Source of the DNA: Scenedesmus sp. ARA3
Lineage: Eukaryota > Chlorophyta > Chlorophyceae > Sphaeropleales > Scenedesmaceae
NCBI GenBank assembly: GCA_004335835.1
Contig: RWJK01001013.1
Coordinates: forward strand, 16,314 to 80,313
Direction of reading: 5' to 3'
Length of the DNA stretch: 64,000 bases
The notes beneath the pieces were generated by a model. The model saw only the letters and a list, made by a program, of their open reading frames with translations. It ran no database searches and was not told the DNA's origin. Shown here piece by piece: positions 50,941 to 63,449 of the stretch. Numbering within the stretch: position 1 is the first letter of the stretch; every line of letters begins with the position of its first letter. A program made the translations under genes and the position numbers.

Positions 50941-53509
50941 ATGCATGCTTGCAGCATAACCGGCATCCCGATGTGGGACCTGCTGGCAGGCTCGGCATCA
51001 GGTGAGCCTGGCAGCAGCAGCAGCAGCAGCAGAAATGCATAACCGGCATCCCGCTGTGGGACCTGCTGGCAGGCTCGGCATCAGGTGAGCCTGGCAGCAG
51101 CAGCAGCAGCAGCGGAAATGCATGCTTTCAACATGACCGGCATCCCGCTGTGGGACCTGCTGGCAGGCTCGGCATCAGGTGAGCCTGGCAGCAGCAGCAG
51201 CAGCAGCGGAAATGCATGCTTTCAACATGACCGGCATCCCGCTGTGGGACCTGCTGGCAGGCTCGGCATCAGGTGAGGCCTGCAGCAGCAGCATTTGCAG
51301 CAGCAGCAGATTCAGCAGAGCCGGCGGAGGGGACAGCAGCAACAGCAGCAGCAGTAATAGCAGCACATATGCAAGCTTACTGGCGCCTTGTTGGCTTGCG
51401 CTCTGCTGCTGCATCTTCAAGCTGTTGCACAGGTTTGATGTAAGCTAGATCCGTGTTTGCATGTATAAATTGGCACCTGATATCATCTTGCGAACCACCC
51501 ACTGGAAAGCACAACCATCCAGTTCAAGTATGCCTGCATGATGATGTTATGTTGCCTGCAGGCGCCTCAGCGGTGCTGGCCACCTACCCACTGGACCTAG
51601 TCCGGACACGCCTCGCGTACGCCACTGAAACGCCGCCACCAGCAACACAGCAATCAGGGCCTGGGCGCTTGCGGCACCGCCACCCTGGCATATTTTCTCT
51701 GCTGGCGACAACTGCCAAGGATGAGGGGCTGCTTGGGCTGTACAGGTGGGTGATGCATGTGGCAGTACACACTGTACTGGATGATTGTGCGGAATGAATG
51801 AATGAGCTACGCGTGGTGTGTTCACACCCAACACCCGCGTATGTTAAGGAAGGGGACGTGTGTGGCGATGAGGATGCCCCATGCGCCTCCACGCCTCCTG
51901 CCATCCCTACAGTACCCGAGGGTCCGGTAGGGCACCCGTGGGGCCTTGATTGTGCGGTATATATGTACTGCCTGTTGTGGCTGGCAGCCGCAGCTGAGCT
52001 GCAAGCACCTGCCGAGCTGACAGGCGCATCCACAGCTCAATGGCTTGAGCCTGATTTCGCTGCTGCTCCTGTTGCTGTTTCTGCTTCAGGGGTGTGCTGC
52101 CAACTTTGCTAGGGATTTTGCCATATGCTGGGCTCAAGTTCTACGTGTACCAGGCACTGAAGAACCACTACAGGGCAACCAGCAGGTGCAGCAGCATCAT
52201 AGACCAGCCTGCTGTCCAACTGGCGCAGCCGCCGCCGCAGCAGCAGCAGCAGCAACAGCAGCGGCAACCTGTGCCTGCGGCACACAATTGCGGCAGCATA
52301 GGCAGCAGCAACGTAGTAGTGGCGGAGGCAGCCGACTGCTCGCTTGCTCTGACAGCAGCAAACACGCTGCTGGGCAGCGACAGCAGCACACAGCAGCAGC
52401 AGCAGCAGCAGCAGCAGCATGCAGCGCAACAGCAGCAGCAAGTGTTAGAGGACCAGCAGCAGCAGCAGCCCCAAAAGCTTCCAGTATCTGCCACACTTGT
52501 GTTTGGGGGCTTGGCAGGGCTGGTTGCTCAGACAGTAACATACCCGCTGGTGAGCTTCAAACGCGCAGCACAAAAGCATATTCGCTGCGGTGAAGTTTAT
52601 GCATCTGTTTGCTGTGTGGCGCGCCTGTGATGTGCTGTAGACTGCGGTGCTGACAGGGCCAGAGACCTGCAGCTCTGAAATTGATGGTGATCGAGCTGAC
52701 ATGCGGCGAACTATGCAAGGAGGCAGCAATGATAGCACCAGGATGTAGCAGCAGAGGTGTTGGCTTCTTGTCTTTGGACAGCCATTTTGTCAGTGCAGAT
52801 GGTGTGACACAAGACACTGCTGTTTTGGCGGTTTGGACCATCCGTTATGACGTGATTGACTGACAATGCTGCTCCCTTGCGGCGGCTGCTGTGCACCACG
52901 CTGCAGGATGTCATACGACGGCAGCTGCAGGTGGCACACCTCAACAGGTCAGCAAGCATGAAGGAGCTGAAGCTGCAGCTGGGCAACGACAACAACGGCA
53001 GCAGTAGCAGCGGCAGCAGCAGCAGCGCAAGCCGCCCTGTAACAGCAGCAGGTGCCAACAGCAACAGCAGCACTAGCGCTAGCAGAACACATGGCGGCTG
53101 CAGTAGCAGCAGCAGCAGCAGCTGGCAGCGGCCGGCGACTGTGCTAGCAGCAGCTCCTGGACCAGGAGTGCCACAAGCAGCAGCAGGCAGCAGCAGCAGC
53201 AGTGGTAGCAGTTGGCCTGGTGCGGCTAGCCGCAGCAGTGCAGCTGCATCTGGCGCCGGCCGGCAGCTGTCGCATGCAGCACAGCGCGTCTCCATGCCAG
53301 GTGTGCATAGCATGCATAGCGCACACAGCGTGCTGCACCCAGAGCCGTCTATGGTTGCGATTACACGCAGCTTAGTAGCAGACGGGGGAGTGCGTGCGCT
53401 GTTCAGGGGTCTGAGCATAAACTACATGAAGGTTGTGCCCAGCACTGCGATTGGGTTCACCGTATATGACGCGCTGAAGTCCTACCTGGGCTTGACCAGC
53501 TCCTTGTGA
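49430..53509 (+). CDS. Mitochondrial carrier, coenzyme A carrier type
   Basis: Inner-membrane SLC25 carrier, most like plant CoAc1/2 and animal SLC25A42 (CoA/ADP exchange). Exons: 49430-49549, 49691-49771, 50102-50178, 50377-50429, 50776-50889, 51562-51745, 52090-52549, 52907-53509; phases join to 563 aa against about 320-340 usual. Three carrier signatures are visible: [27 protein letters not shown], and VTYPL continuing as DVIRRQLQ across an intron. Other family text: [60 protein letters not shown]. The surplus length is a Gln-rich insert in exon 7 and a Ser/Gly/Ala-rich insert in exon 8, both in loops. Exon 2 appears to end at a GC donor (CAG|GCAGGG). The start may be 49430 or 49445. Exon 5 has four extra donor-end copies downstream. 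Confidence 0.88.
50943..51273 (+). repeat. Four extra copies of the carrier exon 5 donor end
   Basis: The exon end encoding [14 protein letters not shown] with its GCATCAG|GTGAG donor recurs ending at 51000, 51084, 51178 and 51272, separated by (CAG)n and GAAATGCATGCTT-like links. The real exon ends at 50889. Units are 84-112 bases, and the last three are nearly identical. Confidence 0.95.
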
Positions 53510-54098
53510 ACTTCACAGCACTTGCAGCATGGCTGTCAGCTGACAGCATGTACGGAGTGTACCTGTCATGATCGACAGGCTGAAGATCACCACACGCTTG
53601 CGCACAGCATCGCTGCGCCAGATTCAACCAATCAGCCTCTAGCTATTGGTGCATACGCCTGGTTAATGCGCGTTATGACCTCAATGTGGGGTTGACAGTA
53701 GCGCAAGTTGCATGCTGTTTTGCATGCCTGTCGTCATTGTTACATGTGACAGAGTTGCCACACACCAAACTGTAATATGCATGTACGGGGACATTGGACG
53801 CTTGGCTGGGTATACAGCGCCAGCATGCTGGCACAGGATGTGCATTTGGGTGGCCATCTTGGCACATGATGCCTCACACCTTGTTTTGTATGCTGCATGC
53901 ATGCATACGTGCAATTGTGGCGCATATATATTACGCAGACTGCATTTTCGATGGGCTATCAAGCACTAACAGAACAGATCATGCATGCCACGCGTGCCAG
54001 TGGCACGTGCTCAGATCTGGATAGACCTAGATGACAAATAAGCAAACTGGCAGTCAAAATGTGACAGTGACGTTCGTAAGTTTGATCAGTGTATGCAA
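53510..54098. other. Convergent 3' region between the carrier and OPR genes
   Basis: Holds both 3' UTRs. It is A/T-richer than the introns and has few repeats. No gene is supported. Confidence 0.45.
53771..53775 (+). terminator. Putative TGTAA polyadenylation signal of the carrier gene
   Basis: TGTAA 262 bases after the carrier stop. Confidence 0.35.
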
Positions 54099-56580
54099 CT
54101 ATGTTGCCTGCTGGCCCTGCTGCCGCAGCGGCTGCTGCTGCTGCTGCTGCGCTTGGAATGCTTCAGACGCTGCCTGCCCCACTGCTAGCTGCTGCTCGCT
54201 CAGCAGCCCTTTCAACCCCCGACCATCCAACAGCTGCTGCTGCACCATCCAGCTGTGCACCTCGTGCAACATACCCAGATTCCCAGGGCTGCAGCTGGCA
54301 TCACCAGCCACCTGGCAGCTGGCAACAAGGGCTCTCACGTTTCCTGCCAGGTGCTGCATGTCCAGCGCAGCAACAGCGTGGCTGACCACAGCCACCAACC
54401 CGACGTTGTCTGCGATGTTTCTAGCAGACAAGTTGCCCCTGCTGTGCTGATGCAGCAGCCCATCGCTGCGCAGCACTGCCTGTGCCATGACGTCCGCATG
54501 ACGCTTGAATCGCAGCATCTTGCAGGCACTCGCCACTTGCCTCACATCGCCGGCATTGGCAAATGGCAGCCATTGGGATGCGCTTGCAGCTGCCTTGTCC
54601 AAAAAAGGCATGTCAAGCACCCCAACCTTTGCACAAGCCCACATTGCGTTGGCCACCTGACGTGGCGTCCAGCGCTCAAGCCGTGCTGCAACCTGCCCCT
54701 GCAGCAGTGGCTGTGCACAATCCTGAGCAAACTCCAGACTGAGAGCTACTGCTTTTGTTGATGCTGCTGGTGTCGCCAGCCATGCTAAAGCCAACAGGGC
54801 ATTTGAAATCCCTTGGGGTGTGTCTCTGTCTGCAACCCTGCCTAGCTGCTGCTCTCCCAGCAGCCGCTGCCACACACGCAGCTCGACTCGAGGCTGCCAA
54901 CCGCAGTGCTGCTGCAGCTCCATAACTGCCCACAGCGTATTTGATATCGCCTGTGGAGCGGCTGCTTCCAGCATTTGAGGCCTGGCCATTGCCTGCAGCA
55001 GGCTGTTGACTGCTGCATCGTCTGTGGTGATACGCAGCTTCGCGCACCCCCACAGCGCGTTTGAGATCTGTTGCGGCTCCACACCCTCCAAGCGCGGGTG
55101 CGTGACAAACACCCGCATGCGAGCCAGCAGCTGGCTCATAACCGCCTCCACCTCTGGCCTGGGTACGCCTGGTACCTGTCCGCGGTTTGCTGCAGCTGCA
55201 CTGGCTAGAGCATACATCACGTTTGAGACTTCTTGACAGCTACTATCTTCCTGCCGCCCCTGCTGCAGCTGCTCCACATACGCAGCCAGCGTACTGCTCC
55301 ACAGCTGCTCATCAGCGTACTGCAGTTTGCTGCTAGCCCACAACACGTTTGCCATGCCCTGTAAATCTGACTCAGGCAGTACACGCGTCCAAGTGCCTGC
55401 CAAGCTCTGTAGCAAGGCCCTTCCTGCGGCTGACATTGGCTCCAGGTAACGGAGCTTTGCTGCCTTGGCAAAGGCTGCTGATGCGTGAATGAAGTTGAAG
55501 CTGCTGCCCCACTGATCCACAACGTCTTGCAGCTGCTGCGGTCCTGCGGGCTGTTCAGTGTCAATGGCTTTGATGCTCCTTGTCACAGCCACTTCAAGTG
55601 CAGAGCCCTGCAAGATGGCAAGGCAGGTGATTGGGCTGGTGATGATGTTTTCAGTGAGTTGAGAGCATGGAGCTGTTGTGCAAGGCCCACATACCCCAAC
55701 CACGTCCAAGGGCGGTTTCGCAGCATGGCCAAATATCAGACCTGCACGATAATGAGCTGTTCTTCAATGTTCCTCCCCCTATGAGCCTCTCGTTGGCTCC
55801 TGACTGGGGTTCCCACTCCTCGTTGAGTGGAGCATGTAATGTAATGTAGTGTAATGCATCAGTTGCACCGCCTGACCCCGCTCTAACTCTGCGCATGCTT
55901 CCACGTCCCTATCATCTGTGATGACCGCAGATGCTGGTGTATGCGCACCTGCTTGCTTGAAGCCTGCATGTCTTGGTCTGAGAGCCCAACATACCGTGGC
56001 TGCTTGGTGCGGTGTGGCTTGGATGTTGCGTCATCCCTGTCCCTTGAGGTGCCTGCACTGCTACGACTCTTGCCTGCAGCTGCAACAAACCAAGCAGGCA
56101 TAATAAGGCACAAGCGCCAACATCAAACAGTGCAAGCGGAAGCTTGAATGCTGTGCAAGGGAAACTGGCTGCGGCAGCTGACAGCATCGCTGGCGTTCCA
56201 GCTTGCTCTCATCTAGCTGCTAATGGCAAGCTGTCACTTGTGTCATGCAGCACCTGCACCGTAGTTAGAGCTGCGTCAAAAGCAGCGCACAACCTCATAT
56301 GCTGCTGCCATGGTTGCATGTCACATGCCCATTGGGCTACTCTTGCGTCAACAGTTGAGTGGCTTGCAACACTGCGCGTTTCTTGTGCCGCATGCTCCAG
56401 CTCTCAGGCATCATCTGCCTTGCGCAGTGCCATTTGGAGCTTACCACATACTACTCGCGGTAGTATCACCCGTGCTGGCCGGAAGCCATTACACGTGCTC
56501 CCAAAAGTGGCACAGCTGTTGCTGGTGCTGCTGCAGCTGCTGCTGCTGCACAGCTGACGGGGCTTGTACAGCCCAAGCAT
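54099..56580 (-). CDS. Octotricopeptide-repeat (OPR) organelle protein
   Basis: OPR proteins bind organellar RNA and control its stability, splicing or translation, mainly in chlorophyte plastids. Exons: 56580-56445, 56079-55949, 55607-54099; phases join to 591 aa. The N-terminus (MLGLYKPRQLCSSSSCSST...) is Ser/Arg-rich and acid-free, a good plastid or mitochondrial transit peptide. Six or so repeat cores are visible: MANVLWASSKL, VSNVMYALAS, ISNALWGCAKL, ISNTLWAVMEL, ISNALLALAWL, VANAMWACAKV. Each sits in a helical 38-40-residue unit as in FASTK/Tbc2-like proteins. The C-terminus is Gln-rich; no RAP domain was recognised. The target RNA cannot be told. The large third exon is free of repeats and junction copies. 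The first two exons rest on phase agreement and composition only. Confidence 0.82.
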
Positions 56581-57330
56581 TGCGCCTAGATCGCCTTGAG
56601 CTTCAACCAAACCCCGTTACAGGGCTTCCGGTCCACTATTAGACTGCAGAGCAGCACGCAAGCAGGCAAGCTGCAGGGCACGGATAGCACAGACGAGCTG
56701 GCACGGACAGAGCCAGGATGCGTTTTTTGTGACGTGAAGGAATAGCAGCAGACCCAAAGCAATTTCTTTCCTCGCATGCTTCTTCTCTTCAGTATATTCC
56801 ACTTGATTGTGCACTCGTCAGCAATCTTTGATCTGTCACATTGCATGGCGGTTTCACTGGGGGCCCTTGACATCTTTTCGCATGCAATACAGCCTCCCTG
56901 AGTCTACTGTTAGCCACAGACTCTACAGCGTCACACGTTTCCATGAATGACAAGGTCTGAAGCAGTGACAAGACCGCCTTCGCAGCTGCTGGCAGCCAAG
57001 AGCCGCCGCGGCAGGTGCTGACATTCTAAATGAAAAACTGAGCGTCTGCAGCACTAATGAGCTGTGCCAGGCAAGTGCACTTGCTCGTTTGCAGGACTGC
57101 AATACATAGATGTGGCATCGCTGCACACTGTGGTATGCATGAGAGAGCCACTGTGGGCGGTCCACAGCAAGCTGTATGCCTAAGGGTGATGCTGTTTCCA
57201 TTGCCCACCATGCAATACCTCCATGACATTTCCAGCCTTCAACACACATGAAGCTGCGCTATGCATTTTCTCTGACGCAAGCTCATAGCCAGCCCGTCCA
57301 AAATGGTCACACATCCCTTGGCAGGCAGCA
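56581..57330. other. OPR promoter and 3' flank of the EF-hand gene
   Basis: No coding segment is recognised. Confidence 0.4.
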
Positions 57331-59491
57331 TCAGATGTAGGTCTCGAAGCGCTCCAGGGGTGGGTCCACTGTGTGGCTGAAGGCCACGTAGTTGACCAGC
57401 TCGGGGAAGTCCTCGTGCGTGTACTTCTCAATCAGCAGCGCAGCCTCGTCAGGCGTGATGCGGATGTTCACCTGGCGGCAGGCAACGGCCACGGCACAAC
57501 AGCAGCGACACCACGATGTCAGCGATGATGCCCCAGGCAAAGGCACACACCAGTGTGCCAGGGTGCAAAAGGTCGAGCAGGCCCTTTGCTGAAAAGTGAT
57601 AGCAGGTACAGTTGATGAGTCCTGCTCCTGCCTTGACTCTCATTGAACCATAGCAGCCCACCCACCTTGACGCTGAGGCACTGCTTGAACTGCGTGTGTG
57701 TGACGTGGCCGTACAGCTTGGTGCTGTGGTCGTCCTGCGCTGCGTCGTCGAAGAAGGGCTTGATCATGATGCCGCGCTTGCCGCAGATGTCTGCAGGCAG
57801 CAGTAGGTGGCGCGGTTGCGTAGAGAGGTAGATACAGTGCAGAAGGAGTGAGATCCAGTCAACAGGCAGGCGACGCACATGTCAAATTGCTGCCACGCGC
57901 AGAGGCAGAGGCTCGACAGCTGGGCATGCCACAATGGCTTTCACACTTATGTCAAGCACAGCATCCCGCCTTGCAAATTGCAATCTGAAACATGCGAGTC
58001 CTGACAGAGCGCTGTTGTGCGCCTTCTTGCTGGGGCGCTGTCCCTCACCTGCAATGCGTGCTGTCAGCTCTGCCAGGCACGCCTCCTTCTCAGGGCCCTG
58101 CAGAGACAAGCAGCAGATGTAGCTGATGAGAGTGATGTGAGGACCAGGTTGTGACAGCTTTGCTGGTAGCATCATGTGCTGACAGCATGTGCTGCTGGAG
58201 TGCTGCTGAGGTGCAGCATCCCGCTAATGCTTGCAGTTGCTGATCAAGCTGTTGCTGCTCAGGAACGGTGCTGTCGCCATACACGACCGCTTAGACATTC
58301 TGCGGCAGCCAGCCGCCTCACCAGGTCCCTGCTGCTGCGCTGGTAGCGGTTGCGGTCCAGCAGCTCTGACGGCTCAGCAGGCACCTGCTCCAGAGGGCTG
58401 CGCTCAAGGTCCTGTTGAGGCGGCGGTGGCAGCAGCAGCAGCAGCAGCAGCAGCAAGTGTGATGGCTGACCGCTACTGCGGTGGCATGTGCATGTTCCAA
58501 TATGTATTTCGCAGGCACAACGATGGGCTGCTTGTGGCATCCTGCAGGAAGCTGGCATGCTGTAATAGCTGCAATTGGCCAGCACACCAGCATACCTACG
58601 CAGGTTGGCACAGCCGCATGTACGCACTGCACCACAGGTTTGCATCCATGTGCGACTCACGTTTTTGGTGAAGATGGCGTCCACGTCAGCCAGGAACTGC
58701 GTGTACATCATGACCTCCATGGAGGCGGTCTTGGGCACCGTGTAGTGCTGCCCGATGGCTGCCAGCTCGGCAGGGCTCAGGAACTTGTCCACGCCAGCCA
58801 TGGCCTGCAGGAAGCAAACACCAACAGTGCAGCAGCGGCCGATATGTTTTTGTTCGGTAACTGTAGTAGTTGTGATATGGAGTAGCTGCAGTAGCGGCAT
58901 GAGCCAGTGAACGCTGTGTGGTGAGCAGGCATGCTCGTTGCCTTTCAAGTCTACACTAGTTGATGCGTTCAGATACGGCTGCTGCAAAGCCAGCTGCAAG
59001 GATACGCTGCGCAGGATGAGATGTACAGGATACACCTTTCTGTTGATGCATTCAGCACTATGCAGTGCTGTTGAGCAGCCACGGCTGCATGCTCTGCTGC
59101 TGCCTCATGACAACCTCTGCTGCTGCAGCAGCTGTACCCACCATGCCTCGCGTGAAGTGACTGGGCAGAATCTCGCCTTTGCGCAGCTTGTCAAAGTCGC
59201 AAAGGAACTCCCTGAGCCTACATGCAGTGAAGTTGGTCAGTTGCTGAACTGCTGTGAATGCCAGGTGTGGAGCATGCAGCATAGAGCAGCATGCTGCTGA
59301 GCTGCGCAGCTGACACAAGTGCCAGTAGTACAGTGGGCCAGCTGCATGTGAAAGCTGCATGCCGCCGTTCGCGACAGTTATTAGCTGAGCAGTTACGTCT
59401 TGAAGGCTTGCCTGATGCGGTTCTTGTAGACGACCTTCTTGAGCCTGAACATGGCGGACTCATAAGTCGCTGCTGCTTGCTGTGCGGGCAT
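57331..59491 (-). CDS. Degenerate EF-hand protein, function unknown
   Basis: Exons: 59491-59397, 59217-59142, 58804-58661, 58411-58322, 58097-58049, 57790-57666, 57471-57331; phases join to 239 aa. It reads as paired helix-loop-helix units: QAFKTLREFLCDFDKLRKGE, MMYTQFLADVDAIFTKN, an Arg/Glu-rich linker, RIADICGKRGIMIKPFFDDA, HVTHTQFKQCLSVKVNIRIT, LIEKYTHEDFPELVNYVAFS. The calmodulin-like fold is suggested by spacing, but no loop has the full Asp-x-Asp-x-Asp-Gly calcium pattern (best: DFDKLRKGEI, with an altered glycine position). Calcium binding is therefore doubtful for most sites. Proteins of this look occur in cilia/flagella; that assignment is an inference. The start at 59491 is preferred, with the in-frame ATG at 59452 as alternative. 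Confidence 0.78.
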
Positions 59492-60469
59492 GGCTGCTGC
59501 TGGACTCATGCTTTATATTGTTCTAGGCTACGTGCTGCTGAAAGCGTTCGATGATAAGCAATAGTATCACGAACAGACAAAGAAGTGCTTTTGGCGCGAG
59601 TAATAGTACTGCTTCGTGCTTCTGTTTTGGTCATTAAACAAATCAAATATACGAAGAATACAACCTCAAGAGTACTAATTGCGTCCAATATCTCCGTAAC
59701 CATGCTGCTGTGTTACATGTCACCACCCAGGTGCTACTGCCAAGGGCAGCTACTGCCTGCACTGCAGTGCAGAGGAGCTGCTGGGCAGCTCCACAATGTG
59801 TGCAACACAACCACTTCACGATGTTTATTTTCAGCCTGATGTATTCGGCTCTGGGAGTCTGCACAAGCTGAGCACATCAGGGTAGCAGTCAATGTTACAC
59901 AGCCTGTTCAGTGCACATGAGCAGGAGTGTACTGCTCGCTGCGTCGTGCCGATATCGCGCCACAGGGGTTCGCAACAGCAACTTGACTTGTCACCCAACG
60001 CCAAGCAATGATCAAAGCGTTCCGCGACAATGCAGCACACCAGAGCAGAGCTGTCACGCACAGTGTCAGATGATAAGCATCTGACTGACAGCACACTGTG
60101 CTGTGACAGCATGGCAAGCCACATGTGCGGTGTTGAGGACTATCAGCAATGCCAGTCAACACAGTCAGAGGGCACAGCAGACGAATGATGGTCGACACCC
60201 TCAGCACAAAGCCTGTAACAACGAGATCAAACAGACGACAACCGGCCAAACATACTGTACATTGAAAAAACAAACGGCGCAGCGCCGCCGGCTGCAGCGA
60301 CAAAACACATGCCACACCAACTTGAGCCAGCCGCAATACCCCTGCCTGCACCTACAACACAAACCCAGTGATCGAGTCCTTCTACCTACGTCGCCTGCTT
60401 CCACTCAACCGCACCAACCTGTCAAGCCACCCACCCACCACAACAAACATACCACACAGCCCCCAAACC
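59492..60469. other. EF-hand gene promoter and NOSIP 3' flank
   Basis: No gene is recognised. The stretch 59500-59720 is markedly A/T-rich for this window and is the likely promoter of the EF-hand gene. Confidence 0.45.
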
Positions 60470-62821
60470 CTAGTTGTAGAACCGCAGCCCAAAGTGGCTC
60501 TGCGGCCCCTGGTGCTGCCCACGCAGGTCTGCGCGCCCGCTGCCAGGCCCCAAGTGGAAGTGCTTCTTCACCTGCGCCCTGTCTCCGTCCCGTCCTGCAA
60601 AGCCCGTGCCGCCTCCCTGCAGCTTTATCACATCTTTCTCGCCCACTTTCTTGCCCTTAAAGTGGCCGTCCGGCTTTATGCACTTTTTGTAGGTCTCCTC
60701 TAGCAGCACGTCGCCTGTTGGCGCGATGACGACTAGCCTGCTAGTGTTGGTGAAGGTGTCTTTGGTGATTGGGTCCATGAAGCGGCCCGACTCGCCCTCA
60801 GGCACCTGCAGGAGGCGACAGTGCAACGTTACAGCAGAACTGCAATGTCAAAATCAACTGTGTATAGAGTGATGAAGAAGAGCGCATGCGGATAGTGTAG
60901 GCTGGGATAGATTGTGCAGGCTAGCGCATGATGCTGTTCTGCAAAGTGCAGAAGCTGGAGAGCCAGCTCGATCTTCCGGCAATTTTGACTTAACATTGCA
61001 GGACACACATGCAGGGGATACGCACAGCTGACACGGTCAAACACTGCTTTCATGCAAGCAAAGAAAGCACGCATTCACATTCCCTGCCTCACCGGCGTAA
61101 ACTTCACAGCCACGCAGTCCTTCAGTCGCAGCTTCTTGCTGCTTGCAGGACAGTAGGTGGCGCTGTCTGGCTTGGCCAGCAGGTCCTTCGCCTCTGGCGC
61201 TTGGCTGGGCACCCAGAACGCCTGCAGTGCAAGACTCGCACATACAGCAGTGACATAAAGTACAGCACACACTGCCAGGGGTAATCGCGAGCGCATGCAC
61301 CCTGACATGCCTGAGGCAGCACAGGCAGCATTGCAGGTGGGAGCGATGCCTGTGCTGTCTAGTGAGTAGCTGGGAAGGATGGCTGAAGGACCTCTCGATG
61401 CAGGAGAGCTGCTGGTGAGGATGCTGTGCACATCCCTGCCATTGCTGCTGATGCTGATGCTGCATCTTACCACCATGCATGCAAGGTACTCATCTGCACC
61501 AGATGCAGCACACACCTCACAGGTGAGCCGCTGCTGCAGGCAGCAACAGTGACTCCTGCTGTATATATGCATGCAACAGCAGCACACACCAGCTGCAGCA
61601 CAGCAGCTGCTTGTGCAAAGCACTGTTGCAAGGCATGTCACATGACACCTTGACCTTGCAGCAGCTCACCCGCAGCTGCTTCATCTTCTCCTCGTTCTCC
61701 TTGATGTTCACTGCTGCCTTGACGCCCTTGGCGTCGTGCATGGTGGCTGCCTCTGCTGCGATCGCATCCTCGATACGCTTTACTGTCTTGCCGCTAATGC
61801 CCATGTGGTTCTGCCTGTCAAACGCAATCAGCTTGGCTTCATGCGCCACCTGCGCCTGCTCAGCTGCCTGCACATGCAACACAACAGCAAGGTGTTGATG
61901 ACTGATAGCAAAACGTTGCAACAGCCAAAAGCGCAGCAAGAGCAGCAGAAGCGTGCTTCTGCTGCTGCTGCTGCTGGTGCTGCTGGTGGACCCCCAGTGG
62001 TGGTAGTGGTGGTGCTGGTGCTGCTGCTGCTGCTGCTCCTGCTGTTGCTGCTGCTGTTGATGAAAACACTGATGCTGCTGCTGCTGCTGTGATGAACACA
62101 GTGATGATAAGGGAACAAGAAAGTGCCAGCAATCTGTCAACGTTTGCTGTCGTTGCTGTTTCCCTCACACCTTTTGCTGCTCCTCTGCTTGCTGCGCCTC
62201 GTATGCTGCGAGCTTGCGTTTGATGGCCTTCTTTTGCTGCAGCAGGTTCTCCAGGATTGCTTCTCTGCTGTACAGGTAGCCATCAGGCGTCACCACTGGA
62301 TCCTGCAAGCAGATGTAATGGCATACATTGTGAAAGAGAGCTATGCTTGCTCGAGTTGCTGTACATGTGTGCAGGGCGACAGCTCAGTCAGGAACGCAAC
62401 TGCAATGTGTGCTTGCAAGACATGCGCGCACACTGCAGCTCAACACATGTGCACATGACTCATGGCTAAGCAACTGCAAATATGCAGCGCAGTTGGGCTG
62501 TGCATGCTTACCACTGCTGGCTGCAGCGTCAAGCAGCAGTCATAGTAGTTGCCTTGCGAGTCCTGCAGGCACACAGCAGACCGTTGGCAGGGCAAGCAGG
62601 AGCTGAACATAGTACATGACTCTTGCGGATCGAAAGTATGTCGAGCGAGGTGAGCTGCGGCCATGCAAAGCTGCTAGCAAGGGCATGGCAGCAGCTGGCC
62701 CACCTACCTTGCCCACCCTCTCCTTCACAGTGCCGAAACCCAGAGCTTTGCGCTCATGGTATGTCAGGCCCTCAGAGCCCATAGTTCCGGCATTTTTGCT
62801 ATGCCTTGAGCCTCGTCCCAT
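60470..62821 (-). CDS. NOSIP: NOSIP-like split U-box E3 ubiquitin ligase
   Basis: Homologue of nitric-oxide-synthase-interacting protein, a nuclear U-box ubiquitin ligase. Exons: 62821-62708, 62562-62512, 62302-62171, 61867-61670, 61221-61093, 60805-60470; phases join to 319 aa, close to the usual about 300. N-terminus MGRGSRHSKNAGTMGSEGLT then YHERKALGFGTVKERVGKDS matches the family. The first half U-box is YDCCLTLQPAVDPVVTPDGY with LYSREAILENLLQQKK. A coiled, charged middle follows, then AFWVPSQAPEAK, KPDSATYCPASSKKLRLKD, and the second half FMDPITKDTFTNTSRLVVI with EKDVIKLQGGGTGFAGRDG near the C-terminus. The U-box is interrupted by the coiled segment, as is normal for NOSIP. No junction duplications are present in the gene. 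Confidence 0.93.
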
Positions 62822-63449
62822 GGTGGCAAGGAACGCTGTACAAGAGTGTGCTGATTAAGAGAGGCTACTCGCGCCACCAAAGACTCAGATGTTGCAACTG
62901 TGAGTGCAAAGTTATAGTTGATAAGTACAGCGCAGGTCGTTCGTCCGTGGTCACGGATGTCCACCAAATAAGAAGCTATGGAGGCACTCAACACTGTCCT
63001 TTGTTTGCTAAACCTTTGCTAGGTCAGAACGCTGACTCTTTGTCAGCCACTTTCACTCACTTGCATTTTTCACCAATTTGGTCAATGTCCAGGGACCAGG
63101 TGTGATGCTCCTCATGACAGCAGGGTTTGTCTGTCTATGAGTTCCACACAGCAAGCTTGCCCACTGCGACAATAAGCACTACGACACTATGCAATGTGAT
63201 AATATGACTTTACCGAGCGTGCTGGCTGTCGCTGCTCACTGACAGGCGGTGTAGCTTAGCCACAGTACAGTACTCACTCCAGGTCCCGCAGCTGGACAAA
63301 GTTCTGCACATAAGTCATGCTGCTTGACAGAGCCACACCAGCCTCGCCAGAAGCTGGCAGCACACGACAGCAGCAAACAGCACAGCTCCTGCAGGCAGCA
63401 AGTAGCAGCATAGAGCTATTGAGCAGCTAGCACAGCTGCGGCAGCAAGG
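62822..63449. promoter_or_regulatory. Divergent NOSIP / right-edge gene intergenic region
   Basis: 628 bases between two start codons. It is low in repeats; no specific element is recognised. Confidence 0.4.

Noticed and set aside
50890..51273. CRISPR-like regular repeats
   Set aside because: The repeated part is a carrier exon end with its splice donor and the spacers are CAG tracts; the DNA is eukaryotic.
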